A stretch of 64,000 nucleotides of DNA from Amycolatopsis vastitatis (GTDB lineage Bacteria; Actinomycetota; Actinomycetes; Mycobacteriales; Pseudonocardiaceae), in contig NZ_NMUL01000066.1 of assembly GCF_002234595.1 (NCBI RefSeq), positions 1 to 64,000 on the forward strand, read 5' to 3'. The position numbers and the translations under genes are program-made. The notes below the pieces were generated by a model, which worked only from the letters and a program-made list of their open reading frames with translations, was not told where the DNA came from and searched no databases. This document shows positions 18,279 to 26,919 of the stretch, one piece after another. Within the stretch, counting starts at the first letter, position 1, and each line of letters begins with the position of its first letter.

Positions 18279-19256
18279 TCAGTACTGACGCTGCGGCAGC
18301 GCGGTCTTGGCCGCGGCCTGGTCGAACTCGGTCTCCTGGGTTTCGATGCGGGCGGGCACCTGCTCGCCCGCGGCGACCTTCTTGACCAGGTCCATCAGCT
18401 GCGGGCCGAGCAGCGGGTTGCACTCGACGATGTGGTTGATCTTGCCGTCGGCCAGCGCCTGCATCCCGTCCTTCACGGCGTCCACCGAGACGATCTTGAT
18501 GTCCTTGCCCGGGACCTTGCCCGCGGCTTCGATGGCCTCGATGGCGCCGAGGGCCATGTCGTCGTTGTGCGCGTAGAGCACGTCGATCTTGGGCTGGGAC
18601 TTCAGGAAGGCCTCCATGACCTCCTTGCCCTTGGCGCGGGTGAACTCACCGGTCTGCGAGGCGACGATCTTGTACTTCGGGTCCGCCGCGATGACGTCCG
18701 CGAAGCCCTTCTTGCGGTCGTTCGCCGGGGCCGAGCCCGTGGTGCCCTGCAGCTCGACGATGTTCACCTGGCCGGTGGCGCTGCCGTACTCCTTGGTCAG
18801 CCACTCCCCCGCCTTCTTGCCCTCGGCGACGAAGTCCGAGCCCAGGAAGGTCTTGTAGAGGGACTTGTCCGGCGAGTCGATCGCGCGGTCGGTCAGGATG
18901 ACCGGGATGTTGGCGGTCTTCGCTTCCTTCAGGACGGTGTCCCAGCCGGACTCGACGACCGGCGAGAAGGCGATGACCTTGACCTTCTGCTGGATGTACG
19001 AGCGGATCGCGGAGATCTGGTTCTCCTGCTTCTGCTGCGCGTCGGAGAACTTCAGCTCGATCCCGGCGGACTTCGCCGACTCCTGGATCGACTTGGTGTT
19101 CGCCGTCCGCCAGCCGCTCTCGGCGCCCACCTGGGCGAAGCCGAGCGTGACGGTTCCGCCGGCCGAGCTGCCGGACGAACCGCCACTCCCGCAGGCGGTG
19201 AGCAGCACGAGTCCGGCCGCCGCGGCCGCCGCGGCGGCCCATCGCTTCTTCAGCAC
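18279..19256 (-). CDS. ytfQ: Sugar-binding lipoprotein (YtfQ type)
   Basis: About 325 aa. A lipoprotein signal (KKRWAAAAAAAAGLVLLTACGSGG) precedes a type I periplasmic-binding fold with VTLGFAQVGAESGWRTANTKSI, VIAFSPVVESGWDTVLKEA and YAHNDDMALGAIEAIEAAGKVPG. These are close to galactofuranose-binding YtfQ. The frame opens at GTG 19262, but GAGGAG would abut it; GTG 19256 is correctly spaced and was chosen. A perfect LacI-type operator lies about 95 nt upstream, and the LacI gene is immediately upstream in the same orientation. Confidence 0.84.
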   Translation of the reverse strand: MLKKRWAAAAAAAAGLVLLTACGSGGSSGSSAGGTVTLGFAQVGAESGWRTANTKSIQESAKSAGIELKFSDAQQKQENQISAIRSYIQQKVKVIAFSPVVESGWDTVLKEAKTANIPVILTDRAIDSPDKSLYKTFLGSDFVAEGKKAGEWLTKEYGSATGQVNIVELQGTTGSAPANDRKKGFADVIAADPKYKIVASQTGEFTRAKGKEVMEAFLKSQPKIDVLYAHNDDMALGAIEAIEAAGKVPGKDIKIVSVDAVKDGMQALADGKINHIVECNPLLGPQLMDLVKKVAAGEQVPARIETQETEFDQAAAKTALPQRQY

Positions 19257-19350
19257 GTTCACTCCTCGATCGACGATGATCAGTGGGAAAAACCTGTGTG
19301 TATGGGGACTACTCGGGGGATGCTGCGTCTGATCAAAACTGGTTGTTGCG

Positions 19351-19364
19351 TGTTAGCGCTAACA
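19351..19364. promoter_or_regulatory. LacI-family operator upstream of ytfQ
   Basis: Perfect palindrome TGTTAGCGCTAACA with the central CG typical of LacI-family sites. A minus-strand promoter-like pair TTGATC (19336-19331) and AGTAGT with a 17-bp spacer lies just downstream. An identical 14-mer is upstream of the GH35 gene (31116-31129), and a one-mismatch relative precedes the lacI gene. Confidence 0.8.
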
Positions 19365-19402
19365 ATCCCTCGGGAACCACCGGGTCCCCGCCGGCCGCCG
19401 CG

Positions 19403-20446
19403 CTACCGCGGTCCGGTGCTTTCGCGCACGATCAACTCGGGGACGACCAGGGCGCGCGCGTGCCGGTCGCCTCCGTCCATCCGTCCGGCCAGCAGGCCGA
19501 ACGTACGCCGTCCGACTTCGATGAAGTCCTGGCGCACCGTCGTCAGCGGCGGCGTGAAGTACGCCGCCTCGGGGACGTCGTCGAAGCCCGCCACGCGCAC
19601 GTCCCGCGGCACCGAGATGCCCGCTTCGGCGAATGCCCGCAGCAGGCCCAGTGCCATCTGGTCGTTGCCGGCGAAGACGGCGTCCAGATCGTGTTCCTTG
19701 GCGAGGGATCGCCCCGCCTCGTAGCCCGAGCGCGAGCTCCAGTCGCCCCGGATCACCCGTGGGACGCCGACACCGTGGCGTTCCAGGGTTTCCCGCCAGC
19801 CGAGCTCGCGGTCACGGGCCTCCAGCCAGTCCTCCGGCCCGGCGATGTGCCACACGGTGCGGTGGCCCAGCGCCAGGAGGTGTTCGGTGGCCCGGCGGGC
19901 GCCGTCGCGCTGGTCGACGGAGATCACCGGGACCGGCGCGGCCTCGCCGCCACCGACCGCGACGACCGGGAAGTCCGCGGGCGCGGCTTCCAGCGCCCGG
20001 CCGGCGCTGACGTGCGGGGCGATGACGATGACGCCCTCGACCGCCTGGCGGCGCAGGTTTTCCACCGCGTCCGCGATCGACGACCGGCCCGGACGGCTCA
20101 CGCTGGAGATCGTGATCGCGTACCCGGCTTCCCGGGCGGCGTTCTCGATGCCGTACAGCGTGCTGGCCGGACCGTACAGATTGGACTCGAGCGCCACGAC
20201 GCCGAGCGTGCCGGTCCGCCCGGTGACCAGCGCGCGGGCCGCGGAGTTGGGGCGGTAGCCCAGTTCCTCGATCGCGGCGAGCACCCGGGCGCGGGTCTCG
20301 GGGCGCACCGGGCCGGTCCCGTTGATCACCCGGGACACGGTCATGTGGGACACGCCCGCGACACCCGCGACGTCGGTCAGGCTCGGCTGCCGCGTGCCGG
20401 CCGCGGTCACCTTCACGGGTCCGCCGGAGCGGGGTCGTTCGGCCAC
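19403..20446 (-). CDS. LacI-family transcriptional regulator (arabinose/galactoside locus)
   Basis: 347 aa. The N-terminal helix-turn-helix SLTDVAGVAGVSHMTVSRVINGTGPV (about 22-47) and hinge helix RPNSAARALVTGRTGT are followed by a periplasmic-binding-like effector domain ending ESTGPR. The GTG start has AAGGGGA upstream. It is very similar throughout to the second regulator at 31177-32220 (recognition segment SHMTVSRV identical), so both should read the same operators. Operators flank it: one before the downstream ytfQ and one before itself, implying autoregulation. The effector is unknown; arabinose, galactose or an oligosaccharide is likely. Confidence 0.9.
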   Translation of the reverse strand: MAERPRSGGPVKVTAAGTRQPSLTDVAGVAGVSHMTVSRVINGTGPVRPETRARVLAAIEELGYRPNSAARALVTGRTGTLGVVALESNLYGPASTLYGIENAAREAGYAITISSVSRPGRSSIADAVENLRRQAVEGVIVIAPHVSAGRALEAAPADFPVVAVGGGEAAPVPVISVDQRDGARRATEHLLALGHRTVWHIAGPEDWLEARDRELGWRETLERHGVGVPRVIRGDWSSRSGYEAGRSLAKEHDLDAVFAGNDQMALGLLRAFAEAGISVPRDVRVAGFDDVPEAAYFTPPLTTVRQDFIEVGRRTFGLLAGRMDGGDRHARALVVPELIVRESTGPR

Positions 20447-20511
20447 CGGCGTCCCCTTCCGTCCGCTCCGACATGGTCTGCGTCACCTGTTCCGGTGGCG
20501 ACGCGGAGTTA

Positions 20512-20527
20512 GTGTTAGCGATAACAC
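20512..20527. promoter_or_regulatory. LacI-family operator upstream of the first lacI gene
   Basis: GTGTTAGCGATAACAC has perfect 6-bp outer arms and a centre one base away from symmetry. It lies 66 nt upstream of the regulator start. It matches the ytfQ and GH35 operators at 13 of their 14 positions. Most likely an autoregulatory site. Confidence 0.65.
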
Positions 20528-20566
20528 CCGCGGGGTCAAGACCGGGCCGCGTAACGGTCTAGTCAC

Positions 20567-20692
20567 GTGGCCTTCACACGCCCCGACGACGAATTCGACG
20601 GCGCGACCTGCGCGGAGCGTCGTTTGAAATTCACCGGCAGCCCGGTGACCACGGTGTTCAAGCGCATGTTCACCCCTCCGCGGAGCGGATGA
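20567..20692 (+). CDS. Possible 41-aa protein, unrecognised
   Basis: A GTG-initiated frame, MAFTRPDDEFDGATCAERRL then KFTGSPVTTVFKRMFTPPRSG, with about 83% GC at third codon positions. It sits in the 328-nt gap between the lacI gene and the EEP-family gene, divergent from lacI and downstream of its operator. There is no good ribosome-binding site and no recognised family. Apart from this and the operator nothing else was seen in the gap. Confidence 0.25.
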   Translation: MAFTRPDDEFDGATCAERRLKFTGSPVTTVFKRMFTPPRSG

Positions 20693-20774
20693 CCTGCGGA
20701 CTCCGTTCACTCGGACGGCGGATCCGCCCCGGCTCGGATCACCACCCCGCGTGTCAGCCGGCGGGGTCGCGGCG

Positions 20775-21746
20775 TCAGAGCGCCAGGGTGGCCGCGACGG
20801 GCAGGTGATCGCTGCCGGTCGCGGGCAGTGTCCAGGACGCCACCGGCCGCACTCCGGAGACGAAGATCTGGTCGATCCGGGCCAGCGGCAGCGAGGCGGG
20901 CCAGCTGAAGCCGAAACCGTCGCCGGCGTCGTCCTGGGCCGCGCGCAGGCGCGCGGTGACCGGTGCGAGCGCGCGGTCGTCGGCGGTGCCGTTGAAGTCG
21001 CCGACCAGCACGGTGCGCGGCGCGGGTTCCGCGTCCAGGGCGTCGACGAGGAGGCCGGCCGCGGCGTCGCGGCCGTTCGCGGTGAACCCGGCGTCGATCC
21101 GCACCCGCACCGACGGCAGGTGCGCCACGAAGACCGCCACCGGCCCCTTCGGAGTGTCCACTGTGGTCCGCAGTGCGCGGGTCCACGGCATGATCGCCAC
21201 CGGCCGGGTGTCGCGCAGCGGGAACGTGCTCCAGACGCCGACGGTGCCCTGCACCGAGTGGTGGGGATAGCCGGCCGCGAGCGTTTCCTCGTACTTCGGG
21301 ACCTCGGACTTCTTCAGCTCCTCGAGCGCGATCACCTGTGCGCCCGAGGCGGCCAGGGCCCGCGCGGTGCCCACCGGGTCCGGGTTCTCGTCGTTCACGT
21401 TGTGCGACACGATCGTGAAGTCGCCGCCGGCCGCCCGCTTGTCGAAGAGCCTGCCGCCGAAGCACCCGCCCCAGACCAGGGCGGGCAGCAGGAGGGAGAC
21501 GAGCGCGAGCGCCGAGCGCCGGACCAGGGCCGCGACGAGCAGCGGCAGCACGAGCAGGCCGGTCCAGGGCAGGAACGTCTCCAGCAGGCTGCCGAGGTTG
21601 CCCGGCCAGTTGGGCACCCACGGGTGGGCGAGCAGCAGCAACGCCGTCAGCACGGCGAACGCGGCGACGACGCGGCCGCGGCGCCAGGTCCCGGGCCGGC
21701 GGTCCGGGACGGGCGGAACGACGACCGGCTCGGTGGTCGCGGTCAT
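20775..21746 (-). CDS. Membrane-anchored endonuclease/exonuclease/phosphatase-family protein
   Basis: 323 aa. Residues about 20-85 carry three hydrophobic helices; the C-terminal part is an EEP fold: FTIVSHNVNDENPDPVGTARAL, VIALEELKK (metal-binding Glu), VLVGDFNGTADDRAL and a closing GSDHLPVAATLAL with catalytic Asp-His. The start ATG overlaps the stop of the upstream carboxypeptidase gene by 4 nt. The same topology is seen in actinobacterial membrane-bound EEP proteins of uncertain substrate (phosphoesters or nucleic acid outside the cell). Confidence 0.82.
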   Translation of the reverse strand: MTATTEPVVVPPVPDRRPGTWRRGRVVAAFAVLTALLLLAHPWVPNWPGNLGSLLETFLPWTGLLVLPLLVAALVRRSALALVSLLLPALVWGGCFGGRLFDKRAAGGDFTIVSHNVNDENPDPVGTARALAASGAQVIALEELKKSEVPKYEETLAAGYPHHSVQGTVGVWSTFPLRDTRPVAIMPWTRALRTTVDTPKGPVAVFVAHLPSVRVRIDAGFTANGRDAAAGLLVDALDAEPAPRTVLVGDFNGTADDRALAPVTARLRAAQDDAGDGFGFSWPASLPLARIDQIFVSGVRPVASWTLPATGSDHLPVAATLAL

Positions 21747-22666
21747 CGGGTCGCCGCCGGCAGTTCGCGCCGGATCGCGGCGATGAGGCGTTCGCTGGTC
21801 TCCAGCGCGGCCCGCAGGCCGGCCGCCGGGGTCCCGCCCGGGTTCTGCTGCAGGACCACGCCCAGGATGAGCGAGCCGTCGCGCGCTTTGGCCGCCCACA
21901 TCAGGGCCCCGCCGCCGGCGGTCGACGAGCCGGTCTTGAGGCCGATGACGCCTTCGCGACCGAGCAGGGTGTTCGTGTTGACGATCGTCCCGGGCACGCC
22001 GTCGACCCGCAGGTTCGCGGTGCCGGTGATCGCCCGGATCACCGGGTTCTTCATCACCTCGCGGGCGAGCCGGAGCTGGTCGGCGGCGGTGCTCGTGGTC
22101 GAGTCCTCGACGCCGCTGGCGCCGGTGTAGGTGGTGCCGGCCATGCCGAGCGCCGCGGCCTCGTGGTTCATCTTCCCGGTGAACGCTTCCTGGCTCCCGG
22201 CGTCCCAGCGGGCCAGCAGCCGGGCGATGTTGTTGCCGGACGGGACGAGCATCAGGGCCAGCAGGTCCCGTTCGCCGATCCGGCGCCCCGCGCGGACCGG
22301 CACGGTCGACTCCCCGGTCGAGGAGGACTCGGCTTCGGCCTGCTCGTCGACGGTGATCTCCGGGCCGGCGTCGTCCGGGCCCAGCGGGTGGTCCTTCAGG
22401 ACGACGTGGGCGGTCATCACCTTCGTGACGCTGGCGATCGGCACCGGCCGCTGCTCACCGTGGTCGCCGAGCGAGCCCAGCCCCTGGACCTCGGCGCTGG
22501 CCTGGCCGGCGGCCGGCCACGGCACGGGCAGCGCGACGGCCGGGCGGGCGGCGATCGCCCGGCCGGCGACCTCGGGCGGGAACGCGACCCAGCAGGCCGC
22601 CGCGAGCGCCACCGCCACCGCGGCGGCGAGCCCGCCGGCGACGGGCGGGATACGGGTACGGGCCAT
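21743..22666 (-). CDS. D-alanyl-D-alanine carboxypeptidase, serine peptidase family S11
   Basis: 307 aa. ATG 22666 with GGAGGAG upstream gives an N-terminal membrane anchor (about 8-30). All three penicillin-binding motifs are present: SVTK (SxxK, about 80), SGNN (SxN, about 143) and KTGSS (KTG, about 241). This is the DacA/S11 type that trims the terminal D-Ala from peptidoglycan pentapeptides. It lacks the long C-terminal amphipathic domain of enterobacterial DacA. It is coupled to the EEP membrane protein by a 4-nt overlap. Confidence 0.88.
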   Translation of the reverse strand: MARTRIPPVAGGLAAAVAVALAAACWVAFPPEVAGRAIAARPAVALPVPWPAAGQASAEVQGLGSLGDHGEQRPVPIASVTKVMTAHVVLKDHPLGPDDAGPEITVDEQAEAESSSTGESTVPVRAGRRIGERDLLALMLVPSGNNIARLLARWDAGSQEAFTGKMNHEAAALGMAGTTYTGASGVEDSTTSTAADQLRLAREVMKNPVIRAITGTANLRVDGVPGTIVNTNTLLGREGVIGLKTGSSTAGGGALMWAAKARDGSLILGVVLQQNPGGTPAAGLRAALETSERLIAAIRRELPAATR

Positions 22667-22807
22667 GGTTCTCCTCCGGGTGCGGGGCGCGCTCGGTGAA
22701 GCGCACACCGGTCACCTTGGCCGGAGAAGATCGCCGGTTCGCCCGCGTTGTTCGACGGACTCGACCCGGAACTGTCCCAAGTCTGTACCAACGGCGCGCG
22801 GCCGGAC

Positions 22808-22860
22808 GTAGTGAATGACTCATTCCTGTCGTCGGACGAGAGGAATGAGTCATTCACTAC
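22808..22860. repeat. IR-B intergenic palindrome (20-bp perfect arms)
   Basis: Arms 22808-22827 and 22841-22860 are perfect reverse complements. Each contains GAATGACTCATTC, itself an odd palindrome. It begins 37 nt beyond the stop of the small secreted protein gene, and the loop carries TCGTC/GACGA. Related copies are at 35168-35226 and 39365-39419. Probably a factor-independent terminator or a protein-binding dyad. Confidence 0.85.
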
Positions 22861-22897
22861 ACCGCGAACAGCGCGGCCGCACCGGGACCCGCCGCGC

Positions 22898-23149
22898 TCA
22901 CGCCGAGCGCTGGATGCAGTCGAGCCCGATGCCGAGCGGTGTGGCGAGGTACTGGCAGATGTGCGACGAATGCGCCTGGTCGGTCTGCGTGCAGGCGACC
23001 GGCACCCCGAGCAGGTCCACCGAGCAGTAGGCGTAGAACTGGGTCGAGCTGCCGGGGACCGGGTCGGCCGACGCCGGAGCCGCCGCGGCGACCACCGCGG
23101 AAACCGTGAGCGCGGCGGCCGCCGCCCAGGAAACGATGCGGATCTTCAT
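22898..23149 (-). CDS. Small secreted four-cysteine protein, unknown function
   Basis: 83 aa: a Sec signal peptide (MKIRIVSWAAAAALTVSAVV, cleaved after ASADP) and a mature part of about 55 aa with four Cys (YCSVD, VACTQ, ICQYL, DCIQ), likely two disulfides. A good AGGAGAG ribosome-binding site precedes ATG 23149. No family recognised. It stands alone, followed by an IR-B palindrome. Confidence 0.7.
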   Translation of the reverse strand: MKIRIVSWAAAAALTVSAVVAAAAPASADPVPGSSTQFYAYCSVDLLGVPVACTQTDQAHSSHICQYLATPLGIGLDCIQRSA

Positions 23150-23291
23150 CGTGCTCTCCTTCCGCTAGCTTCCCCCTGCCTGCCAGGGGTTTCTGCCGGG
23201 AAAGTTCCCCGTGCCGATCTTGTTCACCTCCGCGTCACCGGAAAGTGTCACGAGCACCCACCGTTCACATCCGTGATCACCGTTCATCCTG

Positions 23292-23321
23292 TTGACGCTG
23301 GCGCCGGTGGTGACCTATAAA
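23292..23321 (+). promoter_or_regulatory. Promoter of the beta-helix protein gene
   Basis: TTGACG (23292-23297) and TATAAA (23316-23321) are separated by 18 bp, close to the housekeeping consensus and unusually AT-rich for this region. The gene start is 58 nt downstream of the -10 element. Confidence 0.65.
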
Positions 23322-23378
23322 GGAAAAGTCCGGGTGTCCGCCGCAACACCTCCGCAGCTCGCTTTCCGGAGGCCGTCG

Positions 23379-24461
23379 GTGTCCCTGCGAAATCCCTTCC
23401 GCCACGCCGTTTTCCTCGCTGCCGCAACCATTTCCGCGATGGTCCTGGCCGTCGGCCCGGCACGGGCCGGCACTCCCCCGGCCACCACGGACGTCGTCGA
23501 CGTCTCCACCGCGGCCCAGCTGCGGACCGCCCTCGCGAACGCGGTGCCGGGACGGACGATCCGGCTCGCGGCCGGGACCTACCGCGGCTCGTTCGTCACC
23601 ACGAAGCCGGGGACCGCCGCCCAGCCGATCACCCTCGCGGGCCCGGCGGGCGCCGTGCTGATCAACGACGGTCCGTCGGGTGACGCGCCGGACTGCCCCG
23701 CACCGGTTCCGGGCTGGGACTCCGGCTACGGCCTGTGGCTGTTCGGCGCGCCCTACTGGACCCTCACCGGGTTCACCGTCCAGGAGTCGAAGAAGGGCAT
23801 CGTCGCCGACGACTCGCCCCACACCACGATCGACGGCGTCACCGTGCACCACGTCGACGAGGAGGCGATCCACTTCCGCCGCTCGTCGGCCGACAGCGTG
23901 CTGAGGAACTCCACGATCACCCGCACCGGCCTGGTGCAGCCCGGCTACGGCGAAGGTGTCTACCTCGGCTCGGCCGGCTCGAACTGGGGCTGCCACGGCA
24001 ACTCCGGCGGCGCCGACCGCGGCGACCGCATCCAGGTGCTGGGCAACCACATCGGCCCCTTCGTCGCCGCCGAGGCGATCGACGTCAAGGAAGGAACCAC
24101 CGGCGGGGTGATCCGCGGCAACACCTTCGACGGCCGCGGGATCACCGGCGAGAACTCGGCGGACTCCTGGATCGACGTCAAGGGCACCGGCTACACGATC
24201 GAAAGCAACACGGGCACGTTCACCCCGCCCGGCACGTTCGCCAACGGCTACGAAACCCACAACCCCGGCACGACGCCGTCGTTCGCCACCGGCTGCGGAA
24301 ACGTCTGGCGGGACAACAAGTCCGACCTCGGTGGCGTCGGCGCGTACGCGATCAAGATCACGTCCGTGTCGAAGTGCAGGGCGAACCCGAACGTCGTGTA
24401 CGCGTCCAACACGGTCACGAACGCGCGGTCGGGGCTGACGAACGTCCCCGTCACGCCGTGA
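23379..24461 (+). CDS. Secreted right-handed parallel beta-helix protein (polysaccharide lyase-like)
   Basis: About 360 aa. GTG 23379 follows GGAGG by 6 nt and opens a signal peptide ending GPARAG; the frame's earlier ATG overlaps the promoter and was rejected. The mature protein starts like pectate-lyase/PL6-type helices (VDVSTAAQLRTALANAVPGRTIRLAAGTY) and has repeated coil signatures such as HTTIDGVTVHHVDEEAIHFR and NHIGPFVAAEAIDVKEGT. The asparagine/aspartate-rich turns support a beta-solenoid. Catalytic residues cannot be assigned. It ends 6 nt from the convergent SDR gene. Confidence 0.75.
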   Translation: MSLRNPFRHAVFLAAATISAMVLAVGPARAGTPPATTDVVDVSTAAQLRTALANAVPGRTIRLAAGTYRGSFVTTKPGTAAQPITLAGPAGAVLINDGPSGDAPDCPAPVPGWDSGYGLWLFGAPYWTLTGFTVQESKKGIVADDSPHTTIDGVTVHHVDEEAIHFRRSSADSVLRNSTITRTGLVQPGYGEGVYLGSAGSNWGCHGNSGGADRGDRIQVLGNHIGPFVAAEAIDVKEGTTGGVIRGNTFDGRGITGENSADSWIDVKGTGYTIESNTGTFTPPGTFANGYETHNPGTTPSFATGCGNVWRDNKSDLGGVGAYAIKITSVSKCRANPNVVYASNTVTNARSGLTNVPVTP

Positions 24462-24467
24462 AGGTCC

Positions 24468-25262
24468 TCAGGGCACGATCGCGTCGACGTACCCGCCGTC
24501 GACGCGCACCGCCGCGCCGGTCGTCGCCGAGGCGAACGGGGAGCTCAGGTACACCACAAGGTGCGCGATCTCCTCGGGCTCGATCAGCCGCTGCAGCAAC
24601 GACTGCGGGCGGTGCCGCTTCATGAACTCGCGCTGGGCTTCCTCCCACGGCAGTTCCGTGCCCACCAGCTCGCGGACGAAGTCCTCGACGCCGCCGGTGT
24701 GCGTCGGCCCGGCGATCACCGCGTTGACGGTGACGCCGGTCCCGGCCGCGTGCTTGGCGAACCCGCGCGACACTCCGAGCAACGCCGTCTTCGACACTCC
24801 ATAGTGGATCATCTCGGCGGGGATGACGATCGCGGAGTCGCTGGCGATGTACTGGATCCGGCCCCAGCCGCGCTCGGTCATCCCGGGCAGGTAGGCGCGG
24901 GTGAGGCGCACCGCGGCCAGGACGTTGACCTCGAAGTAGTGCCGCCAGTCCGCGTCGGTGATCTCGAGGGGCTCCTGGGCACCGAAGATGCCGAGGTTGT
25001 TGACGAGGATGTCGGCGTCCGGCACCTCTTCGACCACCTGGGCCGCGCCTGCCTCTTCCGAGACGTCGCCCGGTGCCGGGATGAAGTCCGCGTCCGGCAC
25101 GTTCTCGCGCAGCCGGGCGATGGCCTTGTGGACGCCGGTTTCGCTCCGGCCGTTGACCGCGACCCGCGCGCCCGCGGCCGCGAGCCCGGCGGCGATCGCC
25201 GCGCCGATGCCCTGGGTGGATCCGGTGACCAGGGCCGTCTTGCCGCTCAGGTCGACCCGCAT
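24468..25262 (-). CDS. Short-chain dehydrogenase/reductase (SDR)
   Basis: 264 aa. The cofactor motif TGSTQGIGAAIAAGL (about 14-28), NNLG (about 89-92), catalytic Ser in IQYIASDSA and Tyr-Lys in YGVSKTALL (about 154-162) are all present. The C-terminal LSSPFASATTGAAVRVDGGYV is typical of classical SDRs. The substrate is unknown. It is a single gene, divergent from the LysE-type exporter and convergent with the beta-helix gene. Confidence 0.85.
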   Translation of the reverse strand: MRVDLSGKTALVTGSTQGIGAAIAAGLAAAGARVAVNGRSETGVHKAIARLRENVPDADFIPAPGDVSEEAGAAQVVEEVPDADILVNNLGIFGAQEPLEITDADWRHYFEVNVLAAVRLTRAYLPGMTERGWGRIQYIASDSAIVIPAEMIHYGVSKTALLGVSRGFAKHAAGTGVTVNAVIAGPTHTGGVEDFVRELVGTELPWEEAQREFMKRHRPQSLLQRLIEPEEIAHLVVYLSSPFASATTGAAVRVDGGYVDAIVP

Positions 25263-25481
25263 CGTGAAAGCCCTCTCTCGCTCCGGTGTCTCCCTCCGGC
25301 CGATTCAAGCACAGCTCACCGGAGCGCACCGGCTGGAAATCCGGTTGCCACCGCGGCCACCCCGGCCACACCATCTGCGCATGACAACGCACCGCACGCC
25401 GTTCCTGCCGACCGCCGCCGCGACCCCCGCGCCGGTCCGGCAGCAGCCGTGCCGTCCGCGGAGGCCACGAGTCTCCGCGCC

Positions 25482-26111
25482 GTGACCGGCGTGCCCACTG
25501 CCGCACTGGCTGCCGGTCTGCTGGCCGGCTACGGCATCGCGATCCCGGTCGGGGCCGTCGGGACGTACCTCGTCGCCCTCACCGCCCGCACCTCGCTGCG
25601 GACCGGCATCGCCGCGGCCTTCGGCGTCGCGACCGCCGACGGGGTGTACGCGCTGGTCGCCGTGCTCGGCGGCGCCGCGATCGCGGGGGCCGTCGCGCCG
25701 TTCGCCGGGCCGCTGCGGCTCGTTTCGGCGGCGATCCTGATCGTGCTCGCGGCCCACGGCGCCGTGCGCGCGGTGCGCTCCCACCGCACCACCACGGTGC
25801 GGCCGGTGACGCCGCTCGCGCCCGGACGCGCGTACCTCAGCCTGCTCGGGATCACGCTGGTCAACCCGGCCACGGTCGTCTATTTCACCGCGCTCGTCGT
25901 CGGCGACCGCGCCGGCACCGCCGTTCCGCTGCTCGGTCAGGGCGTGTTCGTGCTGGCCGCGTTCGCCGCCTCGGCGAGCTGGCAAGCCCTCCTCGCCGGC
26001 GGCGGGGCCCTGCTCGGACGGGTCCTCACCGGGCGGCGGGGCCGGCTGGTGACGGCGCTCGTGTCGAGTGCGGTGATCACCGCACTCGCCGTCCGGCTTG
26101 TCCTGCAGTGA
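25482..26111 (+). CDS. LysE/RhtB-family exporter
   Basis: About 209 aa with six hydrophobic helices and the LysE-family features GYGIAIPVGAVGTYLVALTARTS near the N-terminus and LGITLVNPATVVYFTALV in the middle. Family members export amino acids or other small metabolites. The start is uncertain: GTG 25482 was chosen for its fit to the family, but no clear ribosome-binding site is seen and GTG 25449 is possible. Confidence 0.75.
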   Translation: MTGVPTAALAAGLLAGYGIAIPVGAVGTYLVALTARTSLRTGIAAAFGVATADGVYALVAVLGGAAIAGAVAPFAGPLRLVSAAILIVLAAHGAVRAVRSHRTTTVRPVTPLAPGRAYLSLLGITLVNPATVVYFTALVVGDRAGTAVPLLGQGVFVLAAFAASASWQALLAGGGALLGRVLTGRRGRLVTALVSSAVITALAVRLVLQ

Positions 26112-26220
26112 GCCGAAACGCTTGTCCCGTAACGGTTTGTCCGGTTCCCGAGCGCAAGCCGGAAGATGTTCCCGGTCCTGTTCGCGGTTAGCGTCGGGGA
26201 GACGAACGCGGGAGGCGGCC

Positions 26221-26919
26221 ATGGCGATGCCGATGTCGGGGTGGGACACCGCGGGCGCGGTGCTGCTGGTGCTCTGGGCACTGGCCATGTGGACGGCCGT
26301 GGGCGTCCTGGCCGCCGCGAACCGCGGCCCGGTCCGGCCCTGGGTGTACCGGGGCTCGGTCGCGGTGATCGGCTTCGGCGTCCTCGGGCAGCTCGGGCAC
26401 CTCCAGGAGCACATCGCCCAGGCCGCGTACTGGCTCGGCCACCCGGACTCCCCGGCCTGGATGACGCCGTGGGGCACCGGCCTGGCGAGCGGCCTGCAGC
26501 AGGTGCTGCCGGGCCGGCCGACGTTCGGCATGGAACTGCTGCACCTGACCGGCAACTTCCTCTTCCTCGCCGGGCTCGCGGGCGTCATGGTGATCACCCG
26601 CCGCGCGACGAGCACCCGCACCCGCCGCTGGGCGAAGATGGGCGTCTGGATGCAGGGGCTGCACGGGCTCGAGCACCTGGTCCTGACGCTGTCCATCGCG
26701 TTCGGCGCGCCCCGGGCGATCGGGCTGTCCACGTTCTTCGGTCTCGTGGACCCGGGCCCGGGGCTGACCACCTACCGCGTCTGGTGGCACTTCACCGCGA
26801 ACGTGCTGGGCTCGATCATCTTCGGGCTCGCGCTGTACCACCTGTGGCGCGAACGGCGGGAAGTCCGCGCCACCTTCGTGCTGCGGCCCGTCCCCGCGGT
26901 CACCGCGCGGGCGGCGTGA
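26221..26919 (+). CDS. Histidine-rich five-helix membrane protein, unknown function
   Basis: 232 aa. ATG 26221 has GGGAGG upstream. Five predicted membrane segments carry His and acidic residues within or beside them: QLGHLQEHIAQ, MELLHLTGN, LHGLEHLVLT, WWHFTANVLG and ALYHLW. The spacing recalls metal- or haem-binding membrane proteins, but no known motif is matched. Homologous membrane proteins in actinomycetes are, to my knowledge, uncharacterised. Its 3' end overlaps the convergent GH35 gene by 20 nt. Confidence 0.6.
   Translation: MAMPMSGWDTAGAVLLVLWALAMWTAVGVLAAANRGPVRPWVYRGSVAVIGFGVLGQLGHLQEHIAQAAYWLGHPDSPAWMTPWGTGLASGLQQVLPGRPTFGMELLHLTGNFLFLAGLAGVMVITRRATSTRTRRWAKMGVWMQGLHGLEHLVLTLSIAFGAPRAIGLSTFFGLVDPGPGLTTYRVWWHFTANVLGSIIFGLALYHLWRERREVRATFVLRPVPAVTARAA

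Noticed and set aside
20483..20710. A 75-codon minus-strand frame upstream of the first lacI gene
   Set aside because: It runs through the operator and promoter region of lacI, lacks a ribosome-binding site and has no recognisable sequence.
24561..26111. A 516-codon plus-strand frame that would fuse an N-terminal extension to the LysE-type exporter
   Set aside because: The first 300 codons are antisense to the SDR gene; only the last 209 codons match the exporter family.
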